This document shows, in pieces, positions 63,225 to 64,000 of a DNA stretch of 64,000 nucleotides (positions are counted from its first letter, which is position 1; the number at the start of each line of letters is the position of its first letter). The translations under genes and the position numbers were made by a program. This DNA comes from Notospermus geniculatus. Lineage: Eukaryota > Nemertea > Pilidiophora > Heteronemertea > Lineidae. The notes beneath the pieces are model-generated. The model ran no database searches and had not been told where the DNA came from. It saw only the letters and a program-made list of their open reading frames with translations. The stretch spans positions 241,265-305,264 of the forward strand of contig NMRB01000331.1 of the NCBI GenBank assembly GCA_002633025.1. The letters are read 5' to 3'.

Positions 63225-63690
63225 TGAGAGCAGATATCACTTTAATCAAAGGGGCGCCGCTGATTACTGAGCATTGATTACGTGTCAGAGTGGGCAGCCC
63301 GGGGTGAGCAGCAGATCACTTTAATCAAAGAAGCGCCGCTGATTACTGAACACGGTATTCATTATGTGAGTGAGCAGATATCACTTTAATCAAAGGGGCG
63401 CCGCTGATTACTGAACACGGCATTCATTATGTGAGTGAGCAGATCACTTTAACCATCACTTTAATCAAAGGGGTGCCGCCGATTACTGAACACAGCATTC
63501 ATTATGTGAGTGAGCAGATATCACTTTAATCAAAGGGGCGCCGCTGATTACTGAACACAGCATTCATAAATGTGAGTGAGCAGATATCACTTTAATCAAA
63601 GGGGCGCCGCTGATTACTGAGCATTGATTACGTGTCAGAGTGGTGAGCAGCAGCTCACTTTAATCAAGAGGTGCCGCTGATTGCTGAACA
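63225..63690 (+). repeat. Satellite-like tandem array, 60-70-base units
   Basis: Seven or so head-to-tail units built from GAGCAGATATCACTTTAATC, AAAGGGGCGCCGCTGATTAC and TGAACACGGCATTCATTATG. Spacings vary by several bases and two units carry an alternative TGATTACGTGTCAGAGTGG segment. Non-coding. Confidence 0.88.
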
Positions 63691-64000
63691 CAGAACGCAA
63701 AAAAAGAATTGGAAGTTGCAGTTATCTTATTCTTTATTATTGAAATTACATTTTTTTATTGAAAATACAGCAGCATTCATTTCATAAGAAGAGTTGTAAA
63801 GTCATATTTTATGAGTTGCAAACTTTCAGCTGGTAAGGCCTACAAACAAACAACGATCTCATCGCAGAATCTTGACTGTGAAAAGGCCTCACATACACTG
63901 CAGAATAGGACAGGAAGCATGCCATGCAGTTCGGTCTCGTGCCTCATTTGCATCCGCGGTGAAGGTAGATGAGTGATGTCCTCAGAGGCTGGAGGAAGGG

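Overview
This window is animal nuclear DNA with spliced genes and GT-AG introns. It is packed with short non-autonomous transposons, tRNA-headed SINEs, minisatellites and assembly gaps (runs of N at 20652-20882, 32951-33269 and 44272-44332). The gene set is an SLC17 transporter pair, an intronless LRR-Ig membrane protein, a peptide-type GPCR, a TRIM family in tandem and a PAN/apple plus olfactomedin-like gene. With the high density of TIR elements, it suggests a marine deuterostome invertebrate such as a cephalochordate, echinoderm or hemichordate. The species cannot be fixed from sequence alone.

Layout. 1-2481 (+) holds the last four exons of one SLC17 (sialin/vesicular transporter type) gene. 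4393-11800 (+) holds a complete second copy, so the two are a tandem duplication. 13863-16701 (-) holds two in-frame exons of a gene joining a PAN/apple-like domain to an olfactomedin-like domain. 21234-22352 (+) is a single-exon class A GPCR whose last 38 codons and stop are unit one of a five-copy minisatellite. 25089-27059 (+) is an intronless, complete LRR-Ig type I membrane protein. 27060-33400 has no gene I can support; it contains nested foldback elements.

From about 33400 to 59720 the window is a segmental duplication cluster of a RING/B-box/coiled-coil (TRIM-like) gene on the minus strand. There are two full open copies (37508-40201 and 53896-56526), one copy truncated to its C-terminal third (46326-46889) and one short relic (34441-34570). 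Their shared flanks (for example 41860-42600 with 59100-59720, and 43760-44260 with 52530-53100) give direct empty-site comparisons for several insertions. One is a 1.7-kb element with 9-bp target duplications that landed four bases after the stop codon of the first TRIM copy.

60640-64000 is transposon-like: a truncated THAP-type zinc finger (61123-61353, +), an intact Ulp1-type cysteine protease fused to a PHD finger (62119-62856, -), and a 60-70-bp satellite (63225-63690). A decayed PIF/Harbinger transposon (40578-41850) keeps traces of a transposase start and a Myb/SANT-like accessory gene.

The host genes do not form a pathway. They are a solute carrier pair, secreted or membrane recognition-type proteins and a local ubiquitin-ligase-like family. 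The strongest leads are the TRIM architecture with a mid-protein hydrophobic hairpin, the PAN-olfactomedin pair, the coding minisatellite in the GPCR tail, and the transposon insertions resolved by internal empty sites.
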